64,000 nt of DNA from Erythrophleum ivorense (Eukaryota > Streptophyta > Magnoliopsida > Fabales > Fabaceae). Positions 1 to 12,831 of the stretch are shown here, in pieces. Within the stretch, counting starts at the first letter, position 1, and every line of letters begins with the position of its first letter. Made by a program: the position numbers and the translations under genes. Location of the stretch: positions 2,108,001 through 2,172,000 of the forward strand of contig JAIUCV010000023.1 in assembly GCA_026724425.1 (NCBI GenBank), in the 5' to 3' direction. The notes beneath the pieces are model-generated. The model was given only the letters and a program-made list of their open reading frames with translations, was not told the DNA's origin and ran no database searches.

Positions 1-665
1 GTTTTTTACTTCTCATATAGCTTCACTAATTTCAAACCACTGCTAATAAGAGATCCATAATGCCTGTTATATAAGGCTTCAAAGGGTGTTGTTAGACTTG
101 GTAACTATTATTATAAACAAACTCTAATAAAGGGAAATAGTTCTCCTAACTTTTGCTAGAGTCAAGAACACATGCCTTCAACTAAGGATAGATTTAGAAG
201 TTGATTATTTCAAGGGGAACAAAACTTATAAGTTAATATGATGTATATAAAAATTTTAAGCTAATATATTTATATACATATATGTTACTCGAAAAATTGC
301 TTTTGTAACGATGATTCACTTCCCACTTAGAATTCTTACTTTACTATATCTTTTACCTCTTTCAATTTCCATCATGTGTTAGAAATTAAGGGAGAAAATA
401 GGAGAGAAGAAAAAAAGAAGTTACTGTTTTCTTGTCACTTCTTTTCCTTAAAAGCCATTTGCTTTTGTCTTTGGCTTTATTGGAATTTTCTATCATGGGT
501 TCTTGCAAAAAACAAGAGAAAGCCCACCACCAATGAGCATCATCTAAAAGCTAAGGTACACTTTGTAGACAAACCCAAAGGACATCATAATCTCAAACCC
601 TACAATGTTCTATATACTCTACCTTTAAAGGATAGTCTGAAAGCTTGGTGCTTCTCAATAGAGGG
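1..665. other. AT-rich flank, no gene seen
   Basis: This stretch lies left of the first LTR. It has no recognisable domain, RNA gene or repeat terminus. A 156-codon open frame starts inside it but runs on into the LTR at 666 and has no recognisable composition or motif, so I do not call it. Bases 661-665 (GAGGG) are the likely left target-site duplication of the LTR that starts at 666; the right copy at 8033-8037 reads GGGGG. Confidence 0.6.
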
Positions 666-2786
666 TGTAACACTATATTTATATTGCTCATCTCATATCA
701 TTTGTAGATTCATATCCATGAATTACATAGCATGCTTAAGGAAAATACATCAAAATAATGAATTAACTTGCATTACGTCGCGTATAAATTTTTCATTTAG
801 TATCCCGTGGATCATATGGAGTCATCCATCTCATTCTCATATTTAATTATACAATTACAACTCATAACTATCTCAAGAAGTGGCCTAGAACTCGTGCAAG
901 TGGTTGATATACATGAAAATCAATGATGCAGCCTCGGGTTAAATTTCCAAGTTACTGTCATAAATTTTGAAGCATCATAACTAATTCTAGAAAAAATCAA
1001 AATCAAGAATACATTACCATTCTAGAAAGATACATATGTCTACGTTGTATAAAAATAAATACAGACCAAGACAGAGGCTACTAGCCACCGAAAATTGATG
1101 GAACAGTATCATAGGTTGCCTGTCACTATTGGTCCTGTCCTCTAACTTCAAAAATCCATATCTCCCTGCTCAGAGGTCCAATTGGGGTGATCTTGGTGAC
1201 ATGGAAGCTTATCATTTCTAATTTATGCCTGTAAAATTTCATGAACATTGGGCACCATTTGATCCTCAAATGACACAGTTCAAGTAACTAACCAAATGAA
1301 CAGTGTCTGCATTAGCTCAGCAGAAAAATGCCAAGTTTGAAAAATCATAATTAATTGCACAGAGCTCTAAATAATCTGGTCTTTAGCTTTTCAAAAATTT
1401 CTAAATGAGATCTATATGCATGCCAAATTTTATGGGCAAATTCGTTCATTTGGTCAAATTTTGATATTGAGTTGCAAAATAGTCACTTTTATGTCTCATA
1501 AGAGGTTCAAATGGTCTATTTTGAGTTCTAAGGCAGCCATGGCCAATTGAGCACTTGGGAAAACACCAAAATGGTCTACTAAACATGTCTCAAATGTGCA
1601 TAAACCCAGAAATCAAAATCTCACTCTCTCACCCTAAGCCATACACAAGAATACATATGTCAAGTCTTATCATTCCATACCCAAAATGTACTCTATCATA
1701 CATATGACATTAAATCTTATACATACATGATACATATACATATTTACATGTGTTCATGAAGTCATACAACATATACAATGATGGATTACAACAGTTGCCA
1801 CTCATATGGCTACAATTAAGCAAAACTAGACACTTTTTGTCAATCTTTCATCTCCCCACTTAGTGACTTCCATTACCTTACTCATTTGGTCCACCTAGCA
1901 TGTTAAGACATTGGAGAGGACAGAATGAGATTCAAAGAATCCTAATAGCTCATCTCCCTTTCAATCATACATAAAGAATACAATTTAAGTCTTAAAAATG
2001 CATACATGAACATAATGGAAAGTGTGATCATTCAATAAGCATTCTTGGCATTTGAACAAGGCATACAAAGCATAACTAGGCTTGTCAAGTAAGTGGATTA
2101 GCCTCACCCATTCTCTTCAAGGTTATTAGACTTGTCTCACGCTTTTTCTTAAAGGCGATGAACTAAGTCTTACTCTTGGGAGACTCTAGACTTTGTCTCA
2201 GCCATTCTTAAGGGTTCTTGGCTCATCCTCACCATAGCTAGTGGGTTCTTGGCTTCACCATACTCAAGCAAACCAAAGTAAAGTCATATGACATCACTTG
2301 AATGCATAAAACATCATCATGGTACCATGGCATATGAAATCATGCTAAAACATTTTTCATGGCTTAAAACACACATACACACATTCAAAGACAAGATAAG
2401 CACACATTTATGCATGAGAAAAAGAGGAGAGAGCTACCTTTGTTACATTTGCAAACTTTTCCCTTGAATCTTGAATCCTTTCCCTCGACCTCACACACAC
2501 AAGGGAGTGGGATTTGTTTCTCTTAGCCTAAACACAATATATGGAAGCCAATTAAGTTCTTAGAATCATTTCTAAAGTTATACATCTTCCTTAAACACTA
2601 ACTTAGTCTAATAGCCCCTTTATGGTTCTAAAATACACCTAATGAAGCAACATCCATTAATTGAGTACTAGGCTCCATTTTTTTTCCTTTCATTTATGAT
2701 TCTTGACTCCTTTTAAGCCTCTTGAAGTCATCACACAATTTAAACAAGGAGCCTAACTACATGTTACTTCTTTAAGTCATATTATG

Positions 2787-5700
2787 TGTAACACCATAAG
2801 TCTAGCTCATCTCATGCCTTTGAATAGTATAATTATCATGAAACATACACATAATTCTAATAGAGGAAGCATGAAAAGTTGAATTTTTATTTGCAAGTCA
2901 TCATATTCAAAAACCCATTCGGTGTCACGTGGACCGGGTAAACTCATACTATGCCCCCTCATATTTAATTTCATTATTACAACTCATTTGTATCACAAAA
3001 ACCTACCTACAACTCTTGGAAATCGAAAGGAGCTATGGGAAATGGGTATTCATTCTCGGACAGCACTGGCCTCAATTCTGGGCAAGCTTCAGAAAATCAT
3101 AAATAAATTTAGAAAAATTGAAATCATGTAATATTGGTCATTTTGGAAACCTTAGGATGTCTACTTCACACTAAAAATACGCCTAGGTCATAAAATTCAT
3201 CACAGAGGACGTTTGACATCCAAAAAGGTCCAGAGGTCGCTGCTGCCTGGGCTGCTGTTTTAGATTACTGATACAAACTTCTAAAATTCACAACTAATTA
3301 TATAAAAATAGAAATCACACAAATTCGGTCATTCTGGAAAGATAAAAATCTTAAATTTATGTTAAAAATAATTCCAGAATGAAAAAAATACGTTTAGTCA
3401 GCTGGATCCTATGGAACAGTAACTGGACTCATGGGGCGCTACTGATGCTGACAGTTAACTTCAAACATGCATAACTCACTGCTCAGACCTCCAAATGAGG
3501 TGATCTCGGTGGCCACAGAAATATTATGACCTCTAGTTTATGAATGTAAAATTTCATAAGCATTGGACACCATTTGGCCATCGGGTGACACAAAATTCAA
3601 AATTGCCAATATGAATAGTACCCATACCAGAATCCATGAAAAATCCCAACTTTGAAAATTCATCAAATATTATCTAGGTCTCCAAAAATTATGATCTTTA
3701 GCTTCCCAAAAAGAAATTAATGAGACCTAATTGCATGCCAAGTTTCAGGGCAAGACTAACTCATTTGGCCAAAAAATGGCGTAGGGTTCTATTATGGTCA
3801 ATTTTGGCTCTATATTGGGTACCAAAATTGCCAAATGGATTTCCCTTGGTCTTGGCACCTTTTGGGCAAGTTTAAAAACATATTTTAGACTTGTGTGAGC
3901 TATCCAAATGGTCCCAACCCTCATGCATCTCATTTTGGCCTTTTTATCCACACTTATACACATTTGCATCAAACTTCCAATTTGCATAACTTGGCATTAC
4001 ATACCCAAATTTATTTCTAAAGTTCATACATCATATCCATACATGTATACATCACATAATATCATATTTACATGTGTCTCAAGGGTCATGTGCCATTTAC
4101 AATAATCATATACATCATTATGGCTTAAAAAAGGTAAAAGCTAGACATATGAATGTCAATCTCTCTTCTTCAATGTTGTTGGCTCCCATTAGCATATCCA
4201 CTTGGTTCACCTAGCATGTTAGATCATTGGAGAGGAGGGGATGAGATTCAAAGAATCCCAATAGCTCATCTCTCATTCAATCATACATAATATATGTAAA
4301 GAAAGCCTTAAAAATGCATGCATGGACATAACACAAATCATAAGCATTCAAGAAGCAAGCTTAGCATGTGAACAAGCTATACAAATCATTCAAGAGCTCA
4401 CCAAGTGTTTGGATTGGCCTCACAATTCTCCTCATAGATTTTGGACTTGCCTCACCCATTCTTTAAGCACTTTGGACTCAACCATACTCTTGGGAGCCCA
4501 CTTTGCTTTTGGGAAACTCTTTACTTTGTCTCAACCAAGCTCAAGGGTTCTTGACTTATCCTCACCATAATGAAGAGTTCTTGGCCTCTCCACACTCAAG
4601 CAAACTCAAGAAACATCATACATTCACTTGAAAACATAATATGACATCATGAAATCATGGTAAACAAGATCATGCTAGCATACTTTTCATGGCTTGAAAA
4701 TACACATACACACATTTAAAAACAAGCTAAACACACATCCATGCATGAGAGAAGCTGGAGAGAGCTACCTTGCACAATTTCACACACTTTTTCCTTAGCT
4801 TTCAAGCCTCCTCTTTCAGCCACATACCCACAATTTGGTGGAGATAGTTTCTCTTGGCCTAGATACAATTTATGGGAGCCAATTAGGTCTATGAAATATA
4901 TTCTAAGGCTACATCACTTGATAAAGCACTAGATTGCTCTATAGGCTCCATTATGGTCCATAATCACACCTAATGAAGCAACATCCATCAAATAACTTCT
5001 AGGCCTCATTCTTTCTATTCAATTATGATTCTTGACTCCTTTTAAACCTCTTGGAGTCATCACATCATTAAAACAAAGGGCCTAACATCATGTTGCTTCT
5101 TTAGGTCCTAATATGGAACCTATGGCACCAATTTACTTTCTTTGAGTTCTAAATTTTTTCTAAGGCCTCTACTCATCTTCACTCATCACATATGACTCAA
5201 GAATAGCCTTAGAAAAATTTAAAACTCTCCCTAGCTATAGGAACTTGCCTAGGCCGAGACTATGGGGGGAAAGAAAAGTTCATGGCCTTCTTGATTTTTC
5301 CTTGATGGGAGACACACTTGGGAGTCTACTTAGAGGTCTTAGGAGCTCAATCAAACACTCATATATGCTAGGGAATGCATGAATCAAATCAGTTTTTACA
5401 ATCCCTTCAAATGCACTACACTTTTTCTACTTAGAGTTCATTAATTTTTCTTACAATTTCTTTGCTTTCTTGGATGGGAGGTGCATGTGGGAAGCTCTCT
5501 AGGGGTCTTAGGAGCATGTTTAAACATTCAATTAAGTCTAAGAACATTCATATAAAATCAGATTTGCAAGGGAGCATTTGGATCCCTAATGGTTCTATCT
5601 TGTCTCCTAATGCTCCTTTCTTGATTCTATTGGTTCCTTCTTAATCCTTGCCATCTAAAACCTCTAATCCCTCCATAAATTGGACAGAAATCAGCCCATA

Positions 5701-6669
5701 AGACTTGGGCTCATGGTGGTCAAATTCGTGCAAGAGGAAGGGGGAGGAAAGAACTACTAAAGAATGAAAATTTTACCTTGTTTTCTTGCTTTCCTTTGCT
5801 TGCTCTTCCACTTGGTTGGCTTGCTCCCTCAATTTTCGAAATTTCCCTCTCTGTTCTGCCCCCAAAATGGCACCAAACTATCCATTAAAACTATAGAAAG
5901 AAAGCTTGAGAGGAGGGGAGCAAGTTTCAAGAAGGAAGGATATGGAATTTCTTAAAGTTTCTTACCTTTTTCTTGAATTTCTTCCTCCAAAATCCTCCTT
6001 CTCTTGTGCGCCTAAGAAGCTGGAGTTTCTCTCTGAAAATGGGCAGAAGCAAGTCGGTTTAATGAAGGAGAGGAAGAGCGTGACTTATAAAAAGAATTTG
6101 GAAGCTTCCTTTAACACTTAAATTCCATTTTTGCCCTTTCATACTTTGCATTTTCGTTTCTCCTTCGTTTTAGCTCCTTTTTGAGAACTGTCTTTTCCAT
6201 CATAACAAATAGGTTCCCAATTTAATAAAATGCCTTTGGAATCACTCAAATTGGAGCTAAAACCTTTTTGAACGAATCGGTCAAAGTTTGGGTCAACTGA
6301 CATCAGAAAGAGTACACCGAAGGGGTTTTACCGGTCCTGGGGCTTTCCATGATTTTTAGGGCCTCTGAGAACCCTGGGCAACTCAAAATTTCCATTTAAA
6401 AAGCCCTCCTAGGTGCTTCTCCAAAAGTGCACTTATTTACGAAAATGCCACTTGCCTTTCGGTAAATTTTTCGAATCACTCTGGCCTTGATTTCTAGGCA
6501 ACTCAAGGCTCAAATCCTCATTTTTCATTATTTATAATTTTATCATAATTTTATTTGGCCCCAATTCCTTCTATTTTGGGGACTTCCTTTTATATTTGGC
6601 CCATTTTTTATGTTTACGGAGAAACCAAACATTGCGTTTCTCACGTTTACAGAGGGACCGGATGTTACA
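2787..6669 (-). mobile_element. Family A solo LTR inserted in the 666-8032 LTR
   Basis: The LTR begins TGTAACACCATAAG and ends GACCGGATGTTACA. It is flanked by a perfect 5-bp duplication TTATG (2782-2786 and 6670-6674). Removing it rejoins the outer LTR across a stretch the two copies share: compare the inner copy near 5100-5160 with 2760-2786 plus 6675 onward. At about 3.88 kb it is the longest LTR in the window. Conserved parts include the ACCTC-CAAAT-GAGGT inverted repeat at 3487-3501, a near-complete TGAGATTC stem at 4242-4260, a donor-like CTTACCTT (minus strand AAGGTAAG) at 5961-5968, and a TATA-like site at 6084-6094. There is no coding capacity. Confidence 0.85.
6084..6094 (-). promoter_or_regulatory. 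Putative TATA box of a family A LTR
   Basis: On the minus strand this reads TTTTTATAAG. It lies about 120 bases upstream, in the sense direction, of a purine-rich leader that ends in a donor-like AAGGTAAG. The same order (TATA-like site, purine-rich leader, donor) appears in the other family A and D LTRs, for example at 18290-18302. It is an inference from position and composition only. Confidence 0.4.
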
Positions 6670-8032
6670 TTATGGAACCTATGATGCCATCTTACTTTTT
6701 ATGGTTTCTAAAATTTTTTCAAGGCTTCCTCTCATCTTTTTTCATCATATATGACTCAAAAATAAGCTTGGAACAAATTAAAACTTTCCCTAGGTGCTCC
6801 AAGTCCTTTAGGCCGAGGCTATGCTCCTTAAGGATACTCTTGGAGTTTTCTTTGTTTCCTTGATGGAAGATGTATGTGAGGAGCCTTCTAAGAATCTTAG
6901 GAGCTCATCCAAATACTCATTTAGACCTAGGATTCATTGTATCAATTCAAAATTTGCAAGGGTCACTTGAAACCCTAGGTTTTCTATCTTGAAATCTAAT
7001 GGCTAGTTTGTTATTTCCCTTGCATATTCTTATTCTTCACACTCAATTCCCTAAGGTTCACCCTTGGTTCTACCCAAAATCCATGTCTTCTTGAAGTTCC
7101 TTAGGTGGGACGAACCAAGGAAAAGAAGGGAACAAGAGATAGCTATCATGGAATGAAGATCTACCTTGTTTTTCCTTAGTTTCTTGGATGATTCTTCCTT
7201 TCCTTAGCCTACCCTCCTTAAATCCAAAAATTCCACCTCTGTTCTACCCTCAAAATAGATCCAAGAACTTCAATAAAATCATAGGAAAGAAAGGAAGATG
7301 GAGGAGAAGGAGTTTGATAAAAAGAAAGCATGAAAAACTAAGAAAATCCATACCTTTTTCCTTGTTTTTCTCCTCCCTTTCTTCTCCTTCTTGTGTGCCT
7401 CAAACCCTAACTCTCTTTTTTGGTTTTGGGTAGAAACAAAGTGAGCTAAATGAAGGAAGAGGTGGGGCATGGTCTATATACATCTAGGTTAAGAAGAAAT
7501 TTTCAAAAATTCCAATTTTATCCCTTCATCTTAGCATTTTCATTTCTGGTTTGTTTTAGCTCCTTTTTTAGAACCGTCTTTTTCATCATGAAATTTAGGT
7601 CCTTAATTAAATAAAATTTCTTAGAAACTACTCAGATCCGAGTTAAAACCTTCTCGAACAAATCAATCAAAGTTTGGGTCAACTGACATTAGAAAACGTC
7701 CACCGAAGGGTTTTAACTGTCCCGGGGCTTCCCATGGTTTTTAGAGCCTCTGAGAACCCTAGAGAACTCAAAAATTTTATTTAAAGAGCCCTCCTGTGAG
7801 AATTCTAAAATTTACTCAAAATTACAAAATTACCATTATGTTTTGTCAATATTTCGTTACAATTTGTTTCTTCATTCTAACTTCATTTTTCTTTCTGTTT
7901 AAGCCTGGGATTCTTGTTTTTAGAAGTCTAGATTGCTACTTAAATTTTTTGGGACTTTAACTAACTCATTTTAGAAGACTTACTTTGAAAACGTATCTAT
8001 TTTCGTCAGTTTGATGAAAATCGTACATTACA

Positions 8033-10060
8033 GGGGGCAAGTGTAACCTTCTTACTTATTAATTCAATTTACCTAATTACTAGTTGTTAAATTATTATTT
8101 GGTGTGTATGGAAGCTATAGATGATGTGTAATGTATTGTCTAACTAAGGAGATCACACATATAACAAGTATAATCATATACCATTTCTAATAGGTTTTTT
8201 AAACTTTTTAACAAGTGTTGGTCTTATTAGCTAACACATTAGGTTTCATTAGTCCCTATATTAAATTAGTTAAAATACTATTTTTCTCAGACCATAAAAC
8301 CATCTATATACAAAGATACATATTAAAACAGAGTTTTATGATTTCTATGATACTAGGTTATGCTCATATATAGTATATCTGAAGGGAAAATAGGGCCTAC
8401 ACGTCTTTATTAATAACAATCCACTTCATGCTTATGATCATTTGGACTTGACCTATATATACTGGGCACTTAAACATATGCCCACTCAATCTCAATCATG
8501 AACTTAATCATTGGCATTCTTATGATCTAAACATATCACCACAACATTTAAGAATTATATAATTCTTAATAAGATAATATGATTATGAAAACTACCAATG
8601 GTTTAGCTGCCATATGTGCAAAAAGCATTATTCATTACCCTTGTTTATTTAGGATATAGTTAGCAATATGTCAACACATAGAGCATATAATTGAACATAG
8701 TAAACTACATTATTGCCTCACATGAACATATGATTAAGTTGCTTAAGAGTAACTTATCTTGATTACAACATAACCTATACATCACATGCCCAAACATCTT
8801 AATATAAATGTTAAACCATATGCAATACTTTCATTGTGCAACTTGTAGTATCATTATATACTTTTAGCATGCTAGGGCAATCATATGCAAACTTCCATAT
8901 CATTTTAAGGAGGCATAGTTAATCCATACTTTAAAAATGCTAGTTATAAAAAAGACTTCCACAATTCCTACATCAAATATCCCATACCACTTAATGCAAA
9001 CCTAGGTTTTCAAATTCATAGGCAATCCATCAAACACCCTATATTAATTGATATAAAGCCTAAGCTTTTAGCATAATTAAGAAGAAAAACTACTCCCTTA
9101 GCTTTTTCATATATACATATCATGAAAATTCCATTACTATAATCCATAATCATCAATTAATAAAAAACCAAATTGACAACATTCTATCTAAGGCATCCTT
9201 TAGGTTTCATAACCATCTCTGAAGAGAAGTTGATTAACCCATATGAGGAGCTAAACCATCTCTTACGATAAGTTAAATATACCATCTCCAAAGAGAAGTT
9301 GAATATACCATCTCATATGAAAAGCTAGTAGCGATCATCCTTTTGAGAATAATACCTCTTGAATACTAATGGTATCATATAATTATATATTTGTCTTATC
9401 TTTATTGACCAAATCATAAATAAGATCATGTTAAATATCATCATTAAAGTCCTTAATCTAGATATCATGTGTCAAGAATGAATTAATCATATATAACATG
9501 CATATATGACACCAAATTAGTAAAATAAACTAAGTATTCATAGCAAATAAAGACATACATTGAGGTATCAAATTATAGCACACAATAATCAAAGATTGCT
9601 TAATTATACCAATTCTAATGGAGCTTTTTTTTTTTTTTGCTTTTACTATATCTTTTAATGTTTTTTGTGTCTTAAAATGTCCATTTCTAGGTATCCAAAG
9701 TCAAGGTCATATGTATGGGAATGGTTCAGGTTTTGTCTTCCATGTATAAGAATTAAGCTTTAGTCAAGGTGCTCCAATTACTAAAGGTCATCCATGCATG
9801 GGTATAAACCAAGGTTTAATCATCCATGCATGGGTATAAACCAGGGTTTAATCATCCATGCATAGGCTTTGGATATACTCCTTGCATAAGCATTTATGTG
9901 AGAAATTACTTCTTTAAGATTTTCAACATTCCAAGAGAATTTAGTAGATCGACCAAAGATATTTAAAGCATGTAACCATACAGAAACATAACTACATAAT
10001 CATTAAGTTCATACAATATTGCAAAATCTCATAATTTCTCAACAATCATGTGCTACATAG
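8033..10060. other. AT-rich intergenic DNA, no gene
   Basis: No coding region, RNA gene or TE terminus is recognisable here. The stretch from about 9180 to 9340 repeats a short phrase (ACCATCTC followed by AGAGAAGTTGA) four or five times in degenerate form. A block near 8970-9020 (ATCCCATACCACTTAATGC, then CCTAGGTTTTC) resembles blocks near 21940-22040, so the two regions may be copies of the same old repeat. A T14 run lies near 9627-9640. Confidence 0.5.
9789..9865. repeat. 32-bp tandem repeat, about 2.4 copies
   Basis: Units start at 9789, 9821 and 9853 with CATCCATGCAT. The first two 32-bp units differ at a single base (AACCAAGG versus AACCAGGG). The third unit decays after about 12 bases. 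Confidence 0.85.
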
Positions 10061-12560
10061 TGTCATACCCAGTATTTTCTAAATCCCTAGACATACAAAG
10101 GAAAGATGATAAATATGATAATGAAAGACTAGAGGTTCAAATAAAATAAAAGGAAATGGATAAATGAGTGAAAACTGTAAAACAAAAGAAAAAAGGACTA
10201 GTCAAATTGAAAAATTAGAAAAAATCAAGGATTTAAATATAATGAGATCTAACATGAGATACATATTCTTCACCATAATATAATAACACAAGACTAATGG
10301 ATTAATAGGTGAAGCCATTTTAGTTAAATCTCTGTTAGTGTACAAATTACAGTTCCCAGTAGCAATATTTTCAAATGAAGTTTTCTAAACTATTTTAAAT
10401 CCTAAAAATTTCAAAGTAGATGATTTTAATAAAATAGAGACCTAAAGTATGGAATAGATTATTTTCAAAAAGGATAAGAAATGAGCTTAAATGGAAGAGT
10501 CAAAATGAAAGGACATAAAGGGAATTTTTAAATTGGTCAAAATACCTTTTTTTTCTTATTATCAAGTCACGCCAGTTGCTCCCTCATGTCAAAGCTGAGA
10601 CATTCTAGCTTTGAATTAGGTCTCTAATGACATGCGAAAGAGGAGGAAAGAGAAGGGAAGAAGAAGCCAAATAGGTAAGAATATGCGCATAATTTTATGT
10701 TTTGCTACTTTGAAAGTCTCTCCTCCTCTTTAAGCTCTTTCTAATGGTAGTTCTAGTTTTTTGAAAGGGTGACTTTAGTGGCTTACCTCTTGAAGAAAAA
10801 AGGAGATTTGAAGCAACCAAGTATAGTAAATGAATCACCATTCAAAGAGCTTTCCATTCAGGTATATAACAAGCTAGGAAATTGTTAGTTCATGAACCTT
10901 TTCTTCCTTTATGTTTCGGCCTAGAGAGAGAGGGAGAGAAGCAAGCTTGTGCTTGATGAAAACTTGATAGAAACAAGGTTTAGAAATGAGAATAGTAAGA
11001 TTATACAGAGAAAATTGCAAAGAAAGCCATAGAAAAGTAGGTTAGGGCCACTTAGGGTTCTAAATGAATGATGGAAGATGTAAAATCCTAAGAAGATAAT
11101 TTGAATTCTCTAAGGCCATACTTGGATTAGAAATGAATTGTAAATATTCCATATCCTCCAAATTCTCTATGAAAATGGCAAAAACTCCATGTATGATGCA
11201 TGTCCGTGAGTCTCAACCATGGAGGAGAAAAAGCACCTAGGAAGTGGTTTCACATATTCTAAGGTTTTAAATGGTCTAGATATTAGCTATGAACACTAAT
11301 GGAACCATTGGAATGAATTTAGGAGCCTTATTTTTATAAGTGAAAATTTAGGTTTGAAAATGGCCTAATGAAGTAACTTGGTACTATACATGTTTAAACT
11401 TGTATTTGATAGCCCTAGTGAGTTCCATTGGAATCATATGACTCATACAAAGTGAGATCTTGAGGTCTAGAGGTTGAATTATGAGAGTTCCCTCTTAAGG
11501 CACTTAAAGTAACTTAAGTTTATGTTTAAGTTCTATTTGGCCTATGTAATCATGAAATGAGTTTGAATGAGTTCTAATAAATTGCCTTGCATTTAAATTG
11601 ATGCATTTAGGCCAAACTAGTTCATTTACACTTGTGTGTGTGTGAACCCAAGAAGAACCAAGGAAAAAGAGGGAAGAAACAAGTGGGCTAGTGGTGCATC
11701 AAGGTTCCTAGCATACTCTTCCTTGCTTGCATCCATTTGGATACATTTGAGTTGAGATGCTTGTATGTATTGGTCACTTAATGATTGCATGAGTTATGTT
11801 TTGAATTGACACTTTAGCATGAATTTTTGTGCATATATGAGTTGAGTTTGGCTCCTAGTATCAGAAGGTGGGGAATTGAGCATAGTAGTTCTTTCCTAGT
11901 CTAAAGATAAGCTTAACTAGTATGTTTATATGCCATGGCTATATGAGCATAAGAGTTTCATACCAATTTCATGTTTGAGTTGCTTTTGTGCATTTGCCAT
12001 ACATGCTTACATTTTCTCTTATTCGTATATTATGTGCATTGATATAGAATGAGTGTGGCTACTAAGTTTCTCTGAAAAATCTCAATCCCTTTATCTCCCA
12101 CTAACCATGACAAGTACATCTAGTAAAGAAAAGGAACCAAAGAAGAGCTAAAGCCTTAGAGGATGTAAATGGAATATTCATAGTGTATATGTATGGTTGA
12201 TGTATGTTATAAGACAAAATAGTAACCAACTATGATGCGTATTATGATGAGATGTAACAACTCTTTATGCATAAGTTTGAGACCATGGATGTATGCTATT
12301 TTGATATAGATTCATGTAAATAGAACATGTTATGGTATATAAAAAAGTGTACAGTTTTATATATTTTGTTGCAAGTGGGGTAGTGATTTTTAGAAGCTAG
12401 CTATATTTCTTGTATCGGCCCCTATGGAAATGAAGTATGAAATTATTAAATATTGCTCAAAGTGTAATAACCAGGGAAAAGAAAGAAAGAAAAAGAAAGA
12501 AAGAAAGAAAAGAAAGGAAAAGCTGAAAATTTTCGAAGGGCTGAAAATTTTCTAAGTCTG

Positions 12561-12790
12561 CTAGCTACAGCCTAGCTATAGTGAATGTACCTGTTCGCTA
12601 TAGCGAGAAATGGTCTAGCTATAGCGAGAGTGCCTTCTTGCTATAGTAAAAATGCTTCTAGCTATAGCGAGTGCGGGCATCCCATACAAAATCCAGGGAG
12701 CTGCTCGCCGTAGCGAACGCTATGGCGAAGGCCTCTGGGACAGACACGAGCTCGCCGTAGCGAGGGTTATGGCTCGCTATAGCGAGGGTT
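12561..12790 (+). repeat. Array of TCGCTATAGCGA-type near-palindromes
   Basis: About nine short units lie 15-35 bases apart. Examples are CTAGCTATAG, TTCGCTATAGCGAG, CTCGCCGTAGCGA, CGCTATGGCGA and CTCGCTATAGCGAG. Several are perfect or near-perfect 12-bp palindromes with CpG at both edges; others differ by TG/CA changes expected from loss of methylated CpG. The array sits in U3 about 30-260 bases upstream of the TATA-like site. Equivalent arrays occur at 27807-28047 and 56294-56525. Confidence 0.85.
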
Positions 12791-12823
12791 AGTCCAGAAA
12801 AGCGTAAAAAAAGAGAATTTGAC

Positions 12824-12831
12824 CTATTAAA
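12824..12831 (+). promoter_or_regulatory. Putative TATA box of a family D LTR
   Basis: CTATTAAA lies between the palindrome array and the conserved leader (CTCTGTAACCGACTTAAGC). The intact element has GGTTTAAAAAG at the matching place (minus strand, about 56247-56257). The downstream leader is AG-rich and ends in GGTAAGAA. The assignment rests on position and sequence only. Confidence 0.4.

Larger units (their letters stand above)
666..8032 (-). mobile_element. Family A solo LTR, outer copy, split by a second LTR
   Basis: The LTR starts TGTAACACTATA and ends ACATTACA, with 5-bp flanks GAGGG and GGGGG (one mismatch). It is interrupted at 2787-6669 by a younger LTR of the same family with its own perfect duplication. 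Without the insert it is about 3.48 kb. Shared blocks with the other family A copies are the start-proximal GTGGA(T/C)C block, the GAGAGAGCTACCTTTG block near 2431, the TGAGATTC stem remnant at 1926-1944, and the 3' block around 7560-7800. Minus-strand sense is inferred from a TATA-like site at 7473-7481, a donor-like site at 7350-7356, and collinearity with the intact element at 53746. No internal region or PBS adjoins, so it is a solo LTR. Confidence 0.75.

Noticed and set aside
376..846. Open frame of 156 codons
   Set aside because: No domain, odd composition, and it crosses the LTR start at 666; AT-rich plant repeats give such frames by chance.
10061..10075. TSD CATAG before the relic at 10061 matching ACATAGCC/ACATAGCA near 15990 and 16050
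   Set aside because: The sequence before those CATAG copies does not end in CA as an LTR should, so the match is likely chance.
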